Assembly: GCA_025642065.1 (NCBI GenBank)
Contig: JAODUP010000965.1
Location: 124,001 to 188,000, forward strand
DNA from: Paralvinella palmiformis
Taxonomy: Eukaryota; Annelida; Polychaeta; Terebellida; Alvinellidae
DNA: 64,000 nucleotides
Direction: 5' to 3'
The stretch's first letter is position 1. Each line of letters opens with the position of its first letter. Positions 1 to 10,288 of the stretch are shown here, in pieces. The notes below the pieces were generated by a model. The model made no database searches. It was not told where the DNA came from and was given only the letters and a program-made list of their open reading frames with translations. A program made the position numbers and the translations under genes.

Positions 1-590
1 TAAATGAAGGTAGCAAGTGATAAAATATGATCAAAACAAAGGTCTTTTATACACAGAATATAATTCCTAATTCCAATAAATAAATTGTATGCAATAGCTG
101 TGAATTAACAAACAGAATAAAACTTATTAAGTGGGGGCAGTCACACTATAAATGAGGGTTGAGATTGGGCTGTTTATTTGGTTGATTGAGCCAAGGTGGT
201 GCGAAATTAAGTTTGCGATCAATAAATCTACTCATGGGTAAGTTGTAGCTGTTGCTTATATTTTTTATGTGTGACTTACAAACTGTGAAAACGTGTTCAA
301 ACTATTTTGAATTTTTTATTGATTAGTTGCTATTTCTTGTAAAAAATGCTCTGTTGTGGATTCCATGAATCAAGGTCTAAGGTCTGACCATTTTAAATCT
401 GATTTCATGTTATAATGGAGCGCTGTATAACGGAGGCCTACTGTATCTGAGTGTGAACTGTTTCTTTAATCCACCTGCATTATTATCTGTGCGTCAGTTT
501 CTATTAATTACGAGCCTCTAATCATTCACCTTGATTCACAGGTACATAATGCCACAAGCATAAATATATCACATATGTTCACATGATCAG

Positions 591-624
<34 letters not shown>

Positions 625-986
625 TCACAAGAATATTATTTGAATCAGGTTGGTAGTTATTTTATTAATAATTCTTTTTGCCTAACACTAACAGTGTTAA
701 AAATCAGACCCCTATAAATGTGAAATGACAGGAAATGCAAAAATAATTCAGAGATGAATGGTAGGTAGTTTGTCACTTGAATAACATGTCATTTGCTCTA
801 AAGTGATCATAAATATGTTGTCTAAAACAAGATTTCATCTTAAGTGCATGGGCATAGAGTAGCGCAAAACAGTTACTAGGAGATCACTATCAAAAAAGGA
901 CAATCTAATCATATTGCATTTGCATCAGTGTTCAGTGAATTAGTATCAAGGTATGCCATTTGGTGATACAACAAACATTGACTAAC
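1..986 (-). other. Left-edge non-coding stretch, probably DLK intron
   Basis: No exon could be supported here. The stretch follows the splice donor of the DLK exon ending at 987, so it is probably intron, with the kinase-domain exons beyond the left edge. It holds an AT dinucleotide array near 598-626. Around 420-445 there is a short sequence ending GGAGGCCTACTGTA that resembles one end of a pogo/Tigger-type element. No partner end was seen. Confidence 0.5.
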
Positions 987-1264
987 CTTTTTGTTTAAGT
1001 TCAGCTTGAGTAGCTTTGCCTATGATGGTCCAGACAGGTCTCAAACAGCCTAACAATCCCTCAAAGAAGCCTCTCTGACTAGAATTCTCACGATATGATA
1101 CCTCCACAGAGCTATCCATGGCCTGAGTAGGGCTTGCAGGTGCAGACTTCGATGGCGATGGATTAGTTGATGTCATGGGGGCTGGTGCAGTTGGAACAGT
1201 ATTGGTGACACCACCTGGTGGTGACATAGCAAGGTGATCCAGGTCGTTCTCCAGACACAGCATG
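987..1264 (-). CDS. DLK: DLK/LZK-type MAP3K, exon N-terminal to the kinase domain
   Basis: This exon encodes part of the N-terminal regulatory region of a dual leucine zipper kinase (MAP3K12/MAP3K13; Wallenda in flies, DLK-1 in worms). That kinase acts above JNK/p38 in axon injury signalling. The diagnostic stretch is [20 protein letters not shown] near the exon end; the vertebrate proteins have a nearly identical block just before the kinase domain. A Ser/Pro-rich low-complexity linker precedes it, as in the family. The acceptor TTTAG lies at 1270-1265. The donor is AAAG/GTTAG, with the exon ending at 987 in phase 1. The first base completes a Ser codon begun by the upstream exon, giving [11 protein letters not shown] across the junction, which matches the family's F-NS-L motif. 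The kinase and leucine zippers are outside the window. Confidence 0.86.
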
Positions 1265-1410
1265 CTAAATAACAAGACAACACACAAACTAAGCTATCCT
1301 TGAAGACTGATTAATTATAATAATAATAGTTCACAAATTGGTTACCCCCTCCAGGTTTTATAATCTGCATAATGTTATGACATAAATCCATAAATTATAT
1401 GAAACCAAGG

Positions 1411-1582
1411 ATGATTGATATTTTACAGCCACTTTTGTGCACTTGAAATGGGCCGAGCGACCTCCAAAGGTAATGAAGCGAAGTCAAAGATTAACTACCC
1501 TTCAGATATGCCCACACTGAGATTCAAACTCAGGTGGTAGTGATCTGTGGTCCAACACACTACCAATTAGACCATGGAGGCA
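1411..1582 (-). repeat. SINE-A copy (tRNA-derived) in DLK intron
   Basis: This is a minus-strand copy of the commonest SINE in the window. Read on the minus strand it has a tRNA-like head (A-box near TGGTCTAATTGG, B-box near GTTTGAATCTCAG), then a shared body containing GACTTCGCTTCATTACC, and a 3' end GCACAAAAGTGGC...TAAAATATCAATC. No clean target-site duplication was seen. It lies between the two DLK exons. Confidence 0.85.
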
Positions 1583-1948
1583 TGGATGGTAATTTAAACT
1601 AATGGATATATAACAACAATGTTACAATCATCATCTTTATAACTTCAAATTCTCATAATTATTATCATAATTACTGTCATAATACAACATTTATATAACA
1701 CTCCATTTTTTGTGACTCAGGTCATTGAAAATATATATATATATATATATATATTAATAATGTTAAGGTAGATTTAACAAAGCTCTCTCACTAGCAGGAG
1801 TAAGTAAAAGAAAGCATTAAAGTGAACGCTACGATGCAAATCAATAAATCCTGATTTTATATACAAAATAACAGTTCTTAGACTGCAAAAACATGGGCCT
1901 AAATGTTTAACTATATATATAATGTGATAGCATCTGTACCGTTATGAC

Positions 1949-2268
1949 CAGACATGGGGTTAATTCCATTTGGTCAATCCCATATCAAATTTATCAAATC
2001 AAATTTATCAATTCCAATTCCGTTTTCTACAGACTCTTTTTACCATAAGTAGATATTCCGAGTACCTACTTGGAATACCTACCCAGAGGTTTATATTCCA
2101 AGTAGCATTGTCATGTGGAAGAAATATTTATGAATTAAAAACTTAAATCGTAAATTAATTTGTGGATTAAATGTTTTGTAGGAAACTTCAATTCCAATTA
2201 AAAAAAGTTCAATTCCAATTTTTTTAAATAATCAATTCCAATTCTGGAATTAGAATACCCCATGTCTG
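1949..2268. mobile_element. Non-autonomous hAT-type MITE (320 bp)
   Basis: The element is bounded by perfect 12-bp inverted ends, CAGACATGGGGT on the left and ACCCCATGTCTG on the right. It is flanked by a perfect 8-bp direct repeat GTTATGAC (1941-1948 and 2269-2276). CAG...CTG ends plus 8-bp duplications are the hallmark of hAT transposons. The interior is AT-rich with repeated AATTCCAATT motifs and no coding capacity. Partial relatives occur near 5768-5952, 7638, 7990 and 33705. Confidence 0.88.
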
Positions 2269-2659
2269 GTTATGACCATGCTCAACTAGTAATATAATCC
2301 ATAGTTGTTTCGCACTAAGTGTAAAACACTCTAAGAGTTCTAATATGACAGCTTCTCAGTGAAGATATCTTTGATGTAAAACATTCTACACTTAAATATT
2401 TCATCCACTTTCATAAATAAGCTGAAATGCTAATGTTAAATAAATGTGCTATTTCATAAAAGGCACAGATTAAAAATATGGTTAACTGAACACATAGCTA
2501 GTCTAGTAGCAGAGTGTGAAGGCAGCACCCGTTCATCATCATTTATATAATTTTATAAAATGTTTGGTTTATAACACAAAGGGAATTTCTTGGCTCCAGA
2601 AATGTAACCCCACCTAATGAGCTTCTAGGTTTAAATATATTCATTTATATCATGTCTAC

Positions 2660-2872
2660 CTGTTGGCAAAGTCATCTTTATCAGTGCTACATGTCAGTAT
2701 GTTAAGTGTTGTTGGACTGTTACGACTATTTATAGGTTCATCTTTCTTCTGTTCGGGGACCTCCAGCGTACCAGCATCTGTGCTCTGGGTAGCATTTGAC
2801 GTTACTGTTGAGGTTGTAGCCTTTTTCTGACGTTCCAAAGTCATAGTTTGTTTATTGGTTACAGTCTGTAAT
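2660..2872 (-). CDS. DLK: DLK/LZK-type MAP3K, upstream N-terminal exon
   Basis: This exon precedes the one at 987-1264 in the DLK-like gene. It encodes a polar, Ser/Thr-rich, weakly conserved N-terminus ending DKDDFAN plus two bases of a Ser codon. The donor is AACAG/GTAGAC at 2660. The upstream limit is less certain. TTGCAG at 2878-2873 would make an acceptor with the exon starting at 2872. Alternatively translation may start at the Met at 2844-2842, because an in-frame stop lies just upstream of the putative acceptor. Phase 2 at the 3' end agrees with the next exon. The assignment depends on that neighbour, since this exon alone is not diagnostic. Confidence 0.72.
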
Positions 2873-4908
2873 CTGCAATTATATCAGCCATTGTCCCTAT
2901 ACACAGATATAAGGAACAAGTATTTTCATTAATTTTTAACTCAAGTGCGAGTCAAGCACTGCAAATCTTATATATTTGATGACTAAATGTCACAGATGTT
3001 AATTGATAATTCACATGATATTTAATAGATTTTTAATATTTTAATAAACTGCATCCAGCATTAACAAAAATAAAGACTCTTTCTTACACTTGAGTATTAG
3101 TATATGTTACTCCTGTTAGATAACTAATTCATCAGTTTTTATTCAAATCGCTAATACATACTTATCACTTAGTGTAATCTTGAATAGACATCTTCATCAA
3201 TACTGTTATATTGGTCCCTTATAAAACAATGGGTAATATAGGTAGTTACTGTTTTGTTGTGGTCAATAGTCAACAAAACCCCATCTGAAAGTGAAGATAA
3301 TTGTAAACAAATGACAATACATCCCTTACATTGATGTAGGCAGTAAAATACGGTCATGCATGCACTGTTTTTCCACCTATAAATTATCACTTTGCTTAAA
3401 GACTTTATTCACCTGAAATTTAGGAATGTCAATTTGGGTGAACAAAATTCTTAGTTTGAAAGATGATATTTGATTGTGATGTTTGAAAGGGTAATAATAA
3501 AACACTGACGTTTAACCCACTAAGCTATAGCCTGTGCGATACATCGTATAGTTATATACTATATAACATGGGTTACTTTAATACCAAAAGTCACCCCACC
3601 ATAATAAACAAAACATCATGTTTATTGATTGTGTATACACAAACGCTGGTGTTTGCCGTTTTAATGTTGATAACAATGTTGTTGAATCAAGTGAACGTGG
3701 CTATACAAATACAGTACTAATCTTCAGAATCATAACCTATATACTGACAGGATTCTCACATAACATATTACTTAGTACCTCAGAATATTCCATAGGCGAC
3801 GCATGTACGTGATACTCTCTTTAACAGATCTAAACCCTCGTAGTCGTACACATAAACGAAACATACTAGATCTAGCATGACAGAAATTGCACATCCGCGC
3901 AGAAAATATAATTAAAACAACAATATCGTATCGCTTGAAGACACTAGTAAACCTATAGTCCTAGTGTAATTTTATTATAACCAACCTTCGTGCCCTTTTA
4001 ATCCACATTTATCCAAAAGAGGCCAGGAGAAAACGATGAAAACATGGAATCCCCATTCAATAATATCGATCGGGACAACTGTTGGAAGAGCGCTGTCAGA
4101 TTGCGAAACAATGGCGGAAAAAATATACTTACCAAATATTATTATGGTCTTCTTCATTCTGTCACATAGTTTTCATAATATATAATTTTTTATTTAAATG
4201 CAATGTGTGTTATGTACAGAACTGGCAGAATTAATGTCTATTGTATAAATAAATCAGCGGGAGGGAAACGAACAGGAAAGGATTCATTCATGTGACTCAA
4301 TATATAGGTCATGACGTCAATCAAGGTTTCAAGCTTGTTCGTCCTCGATTCAATTCGTCCTTTTTGAGATACGAAAATGTCATTCATGTGGTCAACTAGA
4401 TCTATTTTACAGAAATATTGATAGTTAATGCACAGCAACTGTTGCATAAATTGTAGGCGATGGTATTTGTATTGGTTGTAGACGTGTTGTTACTTTGTAT
4501 GCTTTTGATTTTTTTTATACTAGACTAACGGAGATTGAATACGACAGTGAAACAATCAATTGTTCAGCCTAATTATAAATAGTCCTTATTATGACATTAA
4601 TGTTTTAATAAATAATCTGAAAATTAAACAATCAACTGATATGTTTCATGCTCAAGTAGATCTACATCCAGTCATTATATAGTCTAACCACTCTACTTAA
4701 TACCTTGCAAACAAATGGAATATATTTGGATTATATTTTATTATACAAAATGTTTCTTCATAATGGTAATAATTAAGCACCTATTCAGTATACCAGGTTA
4801 TAATCACATTTCTAAAAACCGTTCCAATTAATAAGACTAAAGGGTGGGCAGGTGGCCATTTAAGTAAATCATCAATTCAGTATAAACTCTATGAAGACTT
4901 TATGACTT
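2873..4908. other. Upstream region of DLK, no supported coding exon
   Basis: No recognisable protein was found here. On the minus strand at 4157-4133 a short reading frame starting MKKTIIIF runs into a perfect donor, G/GTAAGTAT. A CCGCCATTG motif lies just inside the putative intron, at about 4110-4118. This could be a first exon of DLK or of an unrelated transcript, but its phase 1 end does not join directly to the exon at 2872. A promoter near 4.1-4.2 kb is possible but unproven. Confidence 0.3.
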
Positions 4909-5775
4909 TTAATGATGGAGAATATGAATTCTAACTTCACAGAAACAGATATTTCAAACGATAAAACTATAATTGGTGTGATCTATAGCATGCCCAACAA
5001 CAATCTTCAAAAGTTCTTGGAACACTGTGATAAAATATTATCTCAGATAAAAGATTCTAAAATTTTTATTATTACCACAGATCAGAATAGGGATTTATTC
5101 AAAGTTGAAAGTCACGAACATATTGCAGAATTACTTAACTGTATATGTTTGCTAGTTCCCTCATACCAACAATAAATAAACCTACCCCTATTACACACCC
5201 AACTGCTACATTAATTGACAATATATATGTAAAATTAAATGAGCTCTATGCTAAAGTAAACTCTGCTATCTTAGTGACTGACATATCTGATCATCTACCT
5301 ATTTTTTGTTTCACTTCCTACAATAAGCCTTCCAGTCAGAAAAATTGGAAGCCATTAACATTTTAAAAAAAGACGTATAAATAATGTGCCATTCACGAAA
5401 ATAGCAATTCCATATCGAAACATAAAAATGGATCCTTGGTTATCTAAGGGATTAATGAAATGATCATGTGCATGTGCTAAGTTATATAGCAAATGCATAA
5501 ATAAATCCAAGACTGATATAACATATAAATCATACATAAAATATAGGAACATGTATAATCAACTCAAAAAGATAGCTAAACAGACCTATTTATAATATGC
5601 ACAAATATTTAATAATATAAGGAAAACATGGAAGATAATAAATTCAACAATAGGCAAATTGAATGATAAAATTGCTACACCTCAAACCTTTAAAATAGAT
5701 AACACAAATATCTCTGATCCTAGCATAATAATGGATAATTTTTGTGATTTTTTTAACAACAATGGTGCAGACGTT
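4909..5775 (+). pseudogene. LINE-1a fragment: endonuclease C-terminal half and linker
   Basis: This is a decayed piece of a non-LTR retrotransposon ORF2. The first part (4912-5175) reads TIIGVIYSMPNNNLQKFLEH, typical of the apurinic-type endonuclease. The frame then shifts by one near 5150 to INKPTPITHPTATLIDNIYV and later DISDHLPIFCF, which holds the conserved SDH of the endonuclease. The usual GDFN catalytic motif reads TDQN here, so this copy is inactive. After further stops the linker continues (MDPWLSKGLMK, MYNQLKKIAKQTY) to about 5775, where MITE-like AATTGG sequence begins. The reverse transcriptase is missing. Confidence 0.8.
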
Positions 5776-5952
5776 GAATCAATTCTGGAATTGGAATTGA
5801 TTATTTAAAAAAAATGAATTGGAATTGATAAATAGGCACTCCGAGTAGGTAAAAAATGGAATTGGAATTGATAAAATTGGAATTGATCAATTTGATTTGG
5901 AATTTACTAAATGGAATTGACAAAATTGAATTGACCCCATGTCTGATAGCGA
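5768..5952. mobile_element. Partial copy of the hAT-type MITE family
   Basis: The AATTGGAATTGA-rich interior and the right end ACCCCATGTCTG match the complete element at 1949-2268. The left end appears degraded (CAGACGTTGAATC) and overlaps the last LINE codons. No matching 8-bp duplication was found, so this copy is rearranged or old. A run of ten G follows at about 5991. Confidence 0.6.
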
Positions 5953-6539
5953 CTGATTAAAATATTATTTCTAGCTCTGTTCTCCAATGGGGGGGGGGGG
6001 GTTGAGACATATGGGTGGGTGGAGTATTTCAGTGTGGCCACGTATGATCCTAAATGTTTTGTCCTGTCTTATTATACATGCATTTCTTTTCCTTCTATTA
6101 GCTGTGGAATACCTTTAAACTTAATACTGATGTGATCTTGTTAAACAAATTAAACAATGAAATTATTTTTTGAGGTTACAGCCTACACCACTCTAATCCA
6201 TGGTTTGGGACTGTATACTACTAACTAGGATGCAATCCTTAAATAATTTATTTCCTGTGTTTTTATACAGTTCCAAAATAAAATTGATTGATTGATTGAT
6301 GCATTTTTGAAAAATTTGTTTGAATCTAACCAGGTAATGTGCTTCCTCAGTGGTAATAATATTCTTTCTAAACATCAGTATGGTTTTTGTGAGAAACACT
6401 CAAGAAATCACCCAATTATACATTTATAAATCAATGTGGATTAGCTAATAATTCTATGTAAATAAGTTGCATTATCTACTGCAGTCTATGGAAAGCATTT
6501 CATGTCATTAAGACAGGTTATTAAATAAATTAAATTACC

Positions 6540-7168
6540 ATGGTATCAGGGGAATCACCAATCAGTGGTTTGCCAATCATTTTGTCAATAGACAACAGTA
6601 TGTTCAGATCAGTAAAACAAAGTCTGGTGGTTAATTGGGGGGCCTCCTTGGTCTAGCAGTAGGGTGTTGGACCACAGATCACTACCACCCATGTTTAAAT
6701 CTCAGCATGGGCATATCTGAAGGTTGTTTTATCTTTGACTTCGCTTCATTGCTTTTAGCCTACCATTTGCACAGAATTGACAGTAAAACATCAATCATCA
6801 TCACCATCATCATCTGGTGGTTAATTAATGAACTGTGGTATACCACAAGGGTCTAGGCCCCTTGCTATATTTAATATATGTTAATGACATATAAAAATTA
6901 ACAAATGTTCATATACTCATTAGTTCTTTACTCATTAGTGATGCCAATGTTGCAACTTTATACCAAAGAGAAAATGTGGAAATGAATAATGTATTTGAAT
7001 GGTTTTGTGCAGATTATCTCTTGATTAACTTGACCATTTCAGTTGATGGTACTCATTTGGAGCAAAATGGCTCTCAGTTCCAAGGAAAAAACCACCAAAT
7101 TTCTAGGTGTGTTTGTAGAAACGTCTTTTTTTGGAAATATCTTTTGACTCATGTGACAAATAAGATTT
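6540..7168 (+). pseudogene. LINE-2a reverse transcriptase fragment, split by a SINE
   Basis: A second LINE family is recognisable in pieces. Upstream of the SINE a frame reads HGIRGITNQWFANHFVNR then QQYVQISKTKSGG. Downstream come C-GIPQGS and IFNI-(L)VND equivalents, then VFEWFCADYLLINL and LLTHVTNKISRAL. These are the order and spacing of the RT finger/palm and thumb in CR1/jockey-like LINEs. Stops and frame changes show it is dead. At about 7168 it switches abruptly to LINE-1 sequence. Confidence 0.7.
6637..6812 (+). repeat. SINE-A copy with 14-bp target duplication
   Basis: This complete tRNA-derived SINE is inserted within the LINE-2a fragment. Flanking direct repeats TCTGGTGGTTAATT lie at 6623-6636 and 6813-6826 and are identical. 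The head reads TTGGTCTAGCAGTAGG (A-box); the B-box equivalent is GTTTAAATCTC. The tail is a run of ATC units. It is a good reference for the boundaries of this family. Confidence 0.92.
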
Positions 7169-7498
7169 CTAGGGCTTTAAATGATAATAAAACAAATATT
7201 TTATATTTGGCATCACCACATTGTGTTAAATCCCTAAAGACACCAGCATTACAGATAGGTGCATCTTCGATTACCCCTAATGGGTCAGTAAAAAATCTAG
7301 GGGTTATTTTTGACCAATGTATTAACATGCATGAACATGTCACATTATCCACTGTCACATCATCCAAGAACATCCACTGTTTAAAAGCATTCTTGACACA
7401 AGAATCACTTGTAACTGTAGTTCATGCCTTTGTTACATCTCGTATAGACTATTGTAATTCCCTGTTATATGGCATATCTGATTATAACATTAATCGCC
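7169..7498 (+). pseudogene. LINE-1b reverse transcriptase C-terminal fragment
   Basis: The frame reads TNILYLASPHCVKSLKTPA, then NGSVKNLGVIFDQCINMHEH and SRIDYCNSLLYGISDYNINR. These are the region after the RT catalytic loop and the conserved R-DYCNS-LYG block of CR1/Rex-like LINEs. A copy on the minus strand at 31.4-32.5 kb has the same protein in better condition. A deletion removes about ten residues after MHEH. The frame breaks into a duplicated 3' segment at 7499. Confidence 0.85.
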
Positions 7499-7687
7499 TT
7501 ACATATTATTTGTACAGCGCCTTTGAATGGCTCCTGCTAGTAAGTAAGGGTGCTTTATTAAATATACATTATTATTATTATAAAGCAAGTAAAGAATTTC
7601 TTATCAATAGATAGTCTGAAAACTCAATACCTCGCACCAGACATGGGGTCAGTCCAATTACTGAATTGGAATTGATTATTTAAAAAA
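7499..7687 (+). repeat. Duplicated segment, copy A
   Basis: This stretch carries the LINE-1 3' end with its ATT-rich tail, about 50 bp of unique flank and the start of the hAT MITE (CAGACATGGGGTC at 7638). It is nearly identical to 7851-8038. The two lie 352 bp apart and differ at only a few bases. Copy A interrupts the LINE reading frame, which resumes at 7688. Confidence 0.85.
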
Positions 7688-7945
7688 CTTTGTGGAATAA
7701 GTTGCCGGCAAATATTAGAAATGCGTCGTCTCTTGGAAATTTTAAGTCTTCTACAAACACACCTATTTAAGGTTGCTTTCACAGATAAATAATTACTATC
7801 TTTTAAATCATTACAGGGTTTTTGCAGACATTATTTGGGGTATTATTATATTACATATTATTTGTACAGCGCCTTTGAATGGCTCCTGCTAGTAAGTAAG
7901 GGTGCTTTATTAAATATACATTATTATTATTATAAAGCAAGTAAA
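7688..7945 (+). pseudogene. LINE-1b 3' end
   Basis: Sequence starting CTTTGTGGAATAAGTTGCCG corresponds to the C-terminal W(N)-LP-NIRNA block of LINE-1, followed by the stop codon (ACAGATAAATAA) and the 3' untranslated region. The region ends with the family's GTGCTTTATTAAATATACAT and an ATT microsatellite tail. It completes the element that copy A of the duplication interrupts. Confidence 0.8.
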
Positions 7946-8038
7946 GAATTTCTTATCAATAGATAGCCTGAAAACTCAATACCTCGCACCAGACATGGGG
8001 TCAGTCCAATTCCTGAATTGGAATTGATTATTTAAAAA
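7851..8038 (+). repeat. Duplicated segment, copy B
   Basis: This is the second copy of the segment at 7499-7687. Here it is in its expected place after the LINE-1 body. It contains the LINE tail, the flank AGCAAGTAAAGAATTTC and the MITE left end at 7990. The MITE interior runs on to about 8090 without a recognisable right end. Confidence 0.85.
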
Positions 8039-8179
8039 AAATGGAATTGGAATTGAGAAATTTGGAATTGAAGTTTCCCACAAAAAATTTAATCCAGAAA
8101 TTAATTTACCATTTTTACAATGTTAACACTTACATGTGGTGTTACCAATATACTGGAACCATAATGATCCAGAACTTTG

Positions 8180-8534
8180 GTTTTGTTGTTCGGGGAGAAT
8201 CCCCAGGCTGTCGCTTAATCAGCACAACCTCTATGTTGGAGTGGTTGAGAAACCTCCTCCCCCACCACTCACAGGGGAGCAGTACGGAAAGATGGAGCCG
8301 AAATACCATGAGGGTGGTCACTGCCAGAGTGTTTTACGTCCTCATGGGGTTTTTAACGTCCCCCTTTATTTTAAATAATTCAGTGGAGACGGCAGCGCCA
8401 TTTAACGTGGTCAGCCACCCACGATGTGTGAGCCGAGAAATTAATCCCTGGAAAAGTTTCGACCTCTTACGGGGTTCGAACTGCGACCGTTGGCACCAAG
8501 TGCCGGTGCTTAACCGCTAGGCCACCGGAGCTCA
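8180..8534 (-). repeat. SINE-B copy (tRNA-derived)
   Basis: Read on the minus strand it begins GAGCTCCGGTGGCCTAGCGG (A-box region GGCCTAGCGGTTAAG). A B-box GCAGTTCGAACCCC follows, and then a body of about 270 bp including CGTTAAATGGCGCTGCC. The 3' tail is rich in AACAAAAC. Closely similar copies lie at 12445-12811 and 46370-46733, and a plus-strand copy lies at 58566-58870. Apparent coding frames inside it have no significance. Confidence 0.9.
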
Positions 8535-9426
8535 CTCTTTTGTTTTCTTCTCCTTCTTTCTTTTATATCTACTACAGACAATATTCACAACTAGTGCGAC
8601 ATCTAGCGGCATTCGGTAACACTACGGTTGTGTGCCGCGATCTCAAGCCACTTGTGCAGAATAACTGACATAAGACGTCTATACGGGAGGTACACACACT
8701 CATCCACACACTCATACACAAACACACATCATTAAATTGATGCATTGTTAAGTGTAGGCTCATCGATATCGGCCTGCAACATGTTAATGCTACTCTCGGC
8801 ATATCACCATATGTGCTGTGAATGTTTTTGAATTAAGGTTTAATATATCTGCATGCTTCTATTTTCTTAACTCTTGAACAAATAATCCATATGCCATTTG
8901 AAGACAAAAACTATTACTTAATATACTGTTGTTGGAATGATAACTTGAGTAATAGGTTAAAATGGAACAATCACTTGATAACAATTTGCTGTTGACAGCT
9001 CATTAGTATATACATGTATTAAAGGTGTCAAAATAGGTGTCTATGCCGCGATATTTGAGTGATTAATTCTATATCTCTGATTTACCCTATTCCAAATAAT
9101 TAAAGGAAAAATTATTGGTTTTAGATTAGTCAGGCAGATTTGCATATCTGAACTAGCTACTTCATTGTGGTAGCTAGATTTTGTGCAATTTCAGAATGAT
9201 CTAAGTCGCAATCGAAACCTGTTCGATCATGCCTTTTACCGCCAATAATAATGACAATGTTTTGTAAAAGAGGAAAACGACAATCTTGTGATATTTGGTA
9301 TTATATAAAACTGTTTTAGTTCTTTATTCCGTACTTGTGATTTACATATTTTTGCGACAACCGGTTTGCGGTTGAGAGCACGTTCAATACACTGGATGTC
9401 GTACGCAGCAGGTGTGCGTTCAATAC
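8535..9426. other. Non-coding stretch, nothing recognised
   Basis: No protein similarity, structural RNA or terminal repeats were recognised. Short frames here are antisense or random. The segment just before 9427 begins to resemble the 56-bp tandem repeat that follows. Confidence 0.4.
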
Positions 9427-9594
9427 CGTTGTACTGGGTCTCCGATCACGATTCTGATTGCGTTTTCATGCAAACAATAGAGCGTTGTACTGGGTCTCCG
9501 ATCACGATTCTGATTGCGTTTTCATGCAAACAATAGAGCGTTGTACTGGGTCTCCGGTCATGATTCTGATTACATTTTAATGCAATCAATAGAG
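9427..9594. repeat. 56-bp tandem repeat, three units
   Basis: Three head-to-tail units start CGTTGTACTGGGTCTCCG at 9427, 9483 and 9539. A fourth start at 9595 diverges at once. Units 1 and 2 are identical over most of their length and unit 3 has several substitutions. The unit is GC-richer than its surroundings. No coding frame is conserved. Confidence 0.92.
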
Positions 9595-10247
9595 CGTTGT
9601 GCTGCAATTACTGTCATCTTTCGAACATGACATCGTTTTGAACACACCAATTTGGAGAAAAATTTAAATTTTTGCTGTTTAGGGCCACATAATCACTACC
9701 ACGTACTCTCCATTTGGAAGTAAATGAAAAGAGATGAAATAACGAATTTGGATGAAATCCGCAGAATATTTACTGTTTTTAAATAATTCGATCGGTTGGC
9801 TATATGTTCTGTAACAGGTACGCAGAAAAACAAACGAACGCATTTATTGTGTACGTTGTACATACTAACAGGATCGAGACGACGACGACACATACAGGTG
9901 GATCCAGAACTAACAACATCTGTACGTCCTGGAACAACGACTTCCGATCTCCATTTGGACATTCTCATCCAACTCTATGGATGATGACGATGAAAATATT
10001 CGTAAGGATCTGAACAACGTAGACGCCGACCTCCTGTTGGAATCACGTGGGCAACCCCGAAAAAGCCAAACGGGGACATGATATTAAGAGTCCCTGCTGC
10101 CAACTCTGTTTAATCTTTGTAAAGATGTCCATGACTGGTCAAAATGGGGGGGGGGGGTATTTTAGAGGGATTTTTTATTCAGGGGGTTTTCTCCTCAGTT
10201 TTTTTTGTCCTGATACTATAAAACATATAAATACCACCCGATCGAGG

Positions 10248-10288
<41 letters not shown>

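Noticed and set aside
8041..8520. A 159-codon plus-strand frame
   Set aside because: It runs across MITE and SINE-B sequence, and the same residues recur in other SINE-B copies on the antisense strand. It is a by-product of the repeat.
9427..9594. CRISPR-like array
   Set aside because: The units are contiguous with no spacers and the context is eukaryotic.
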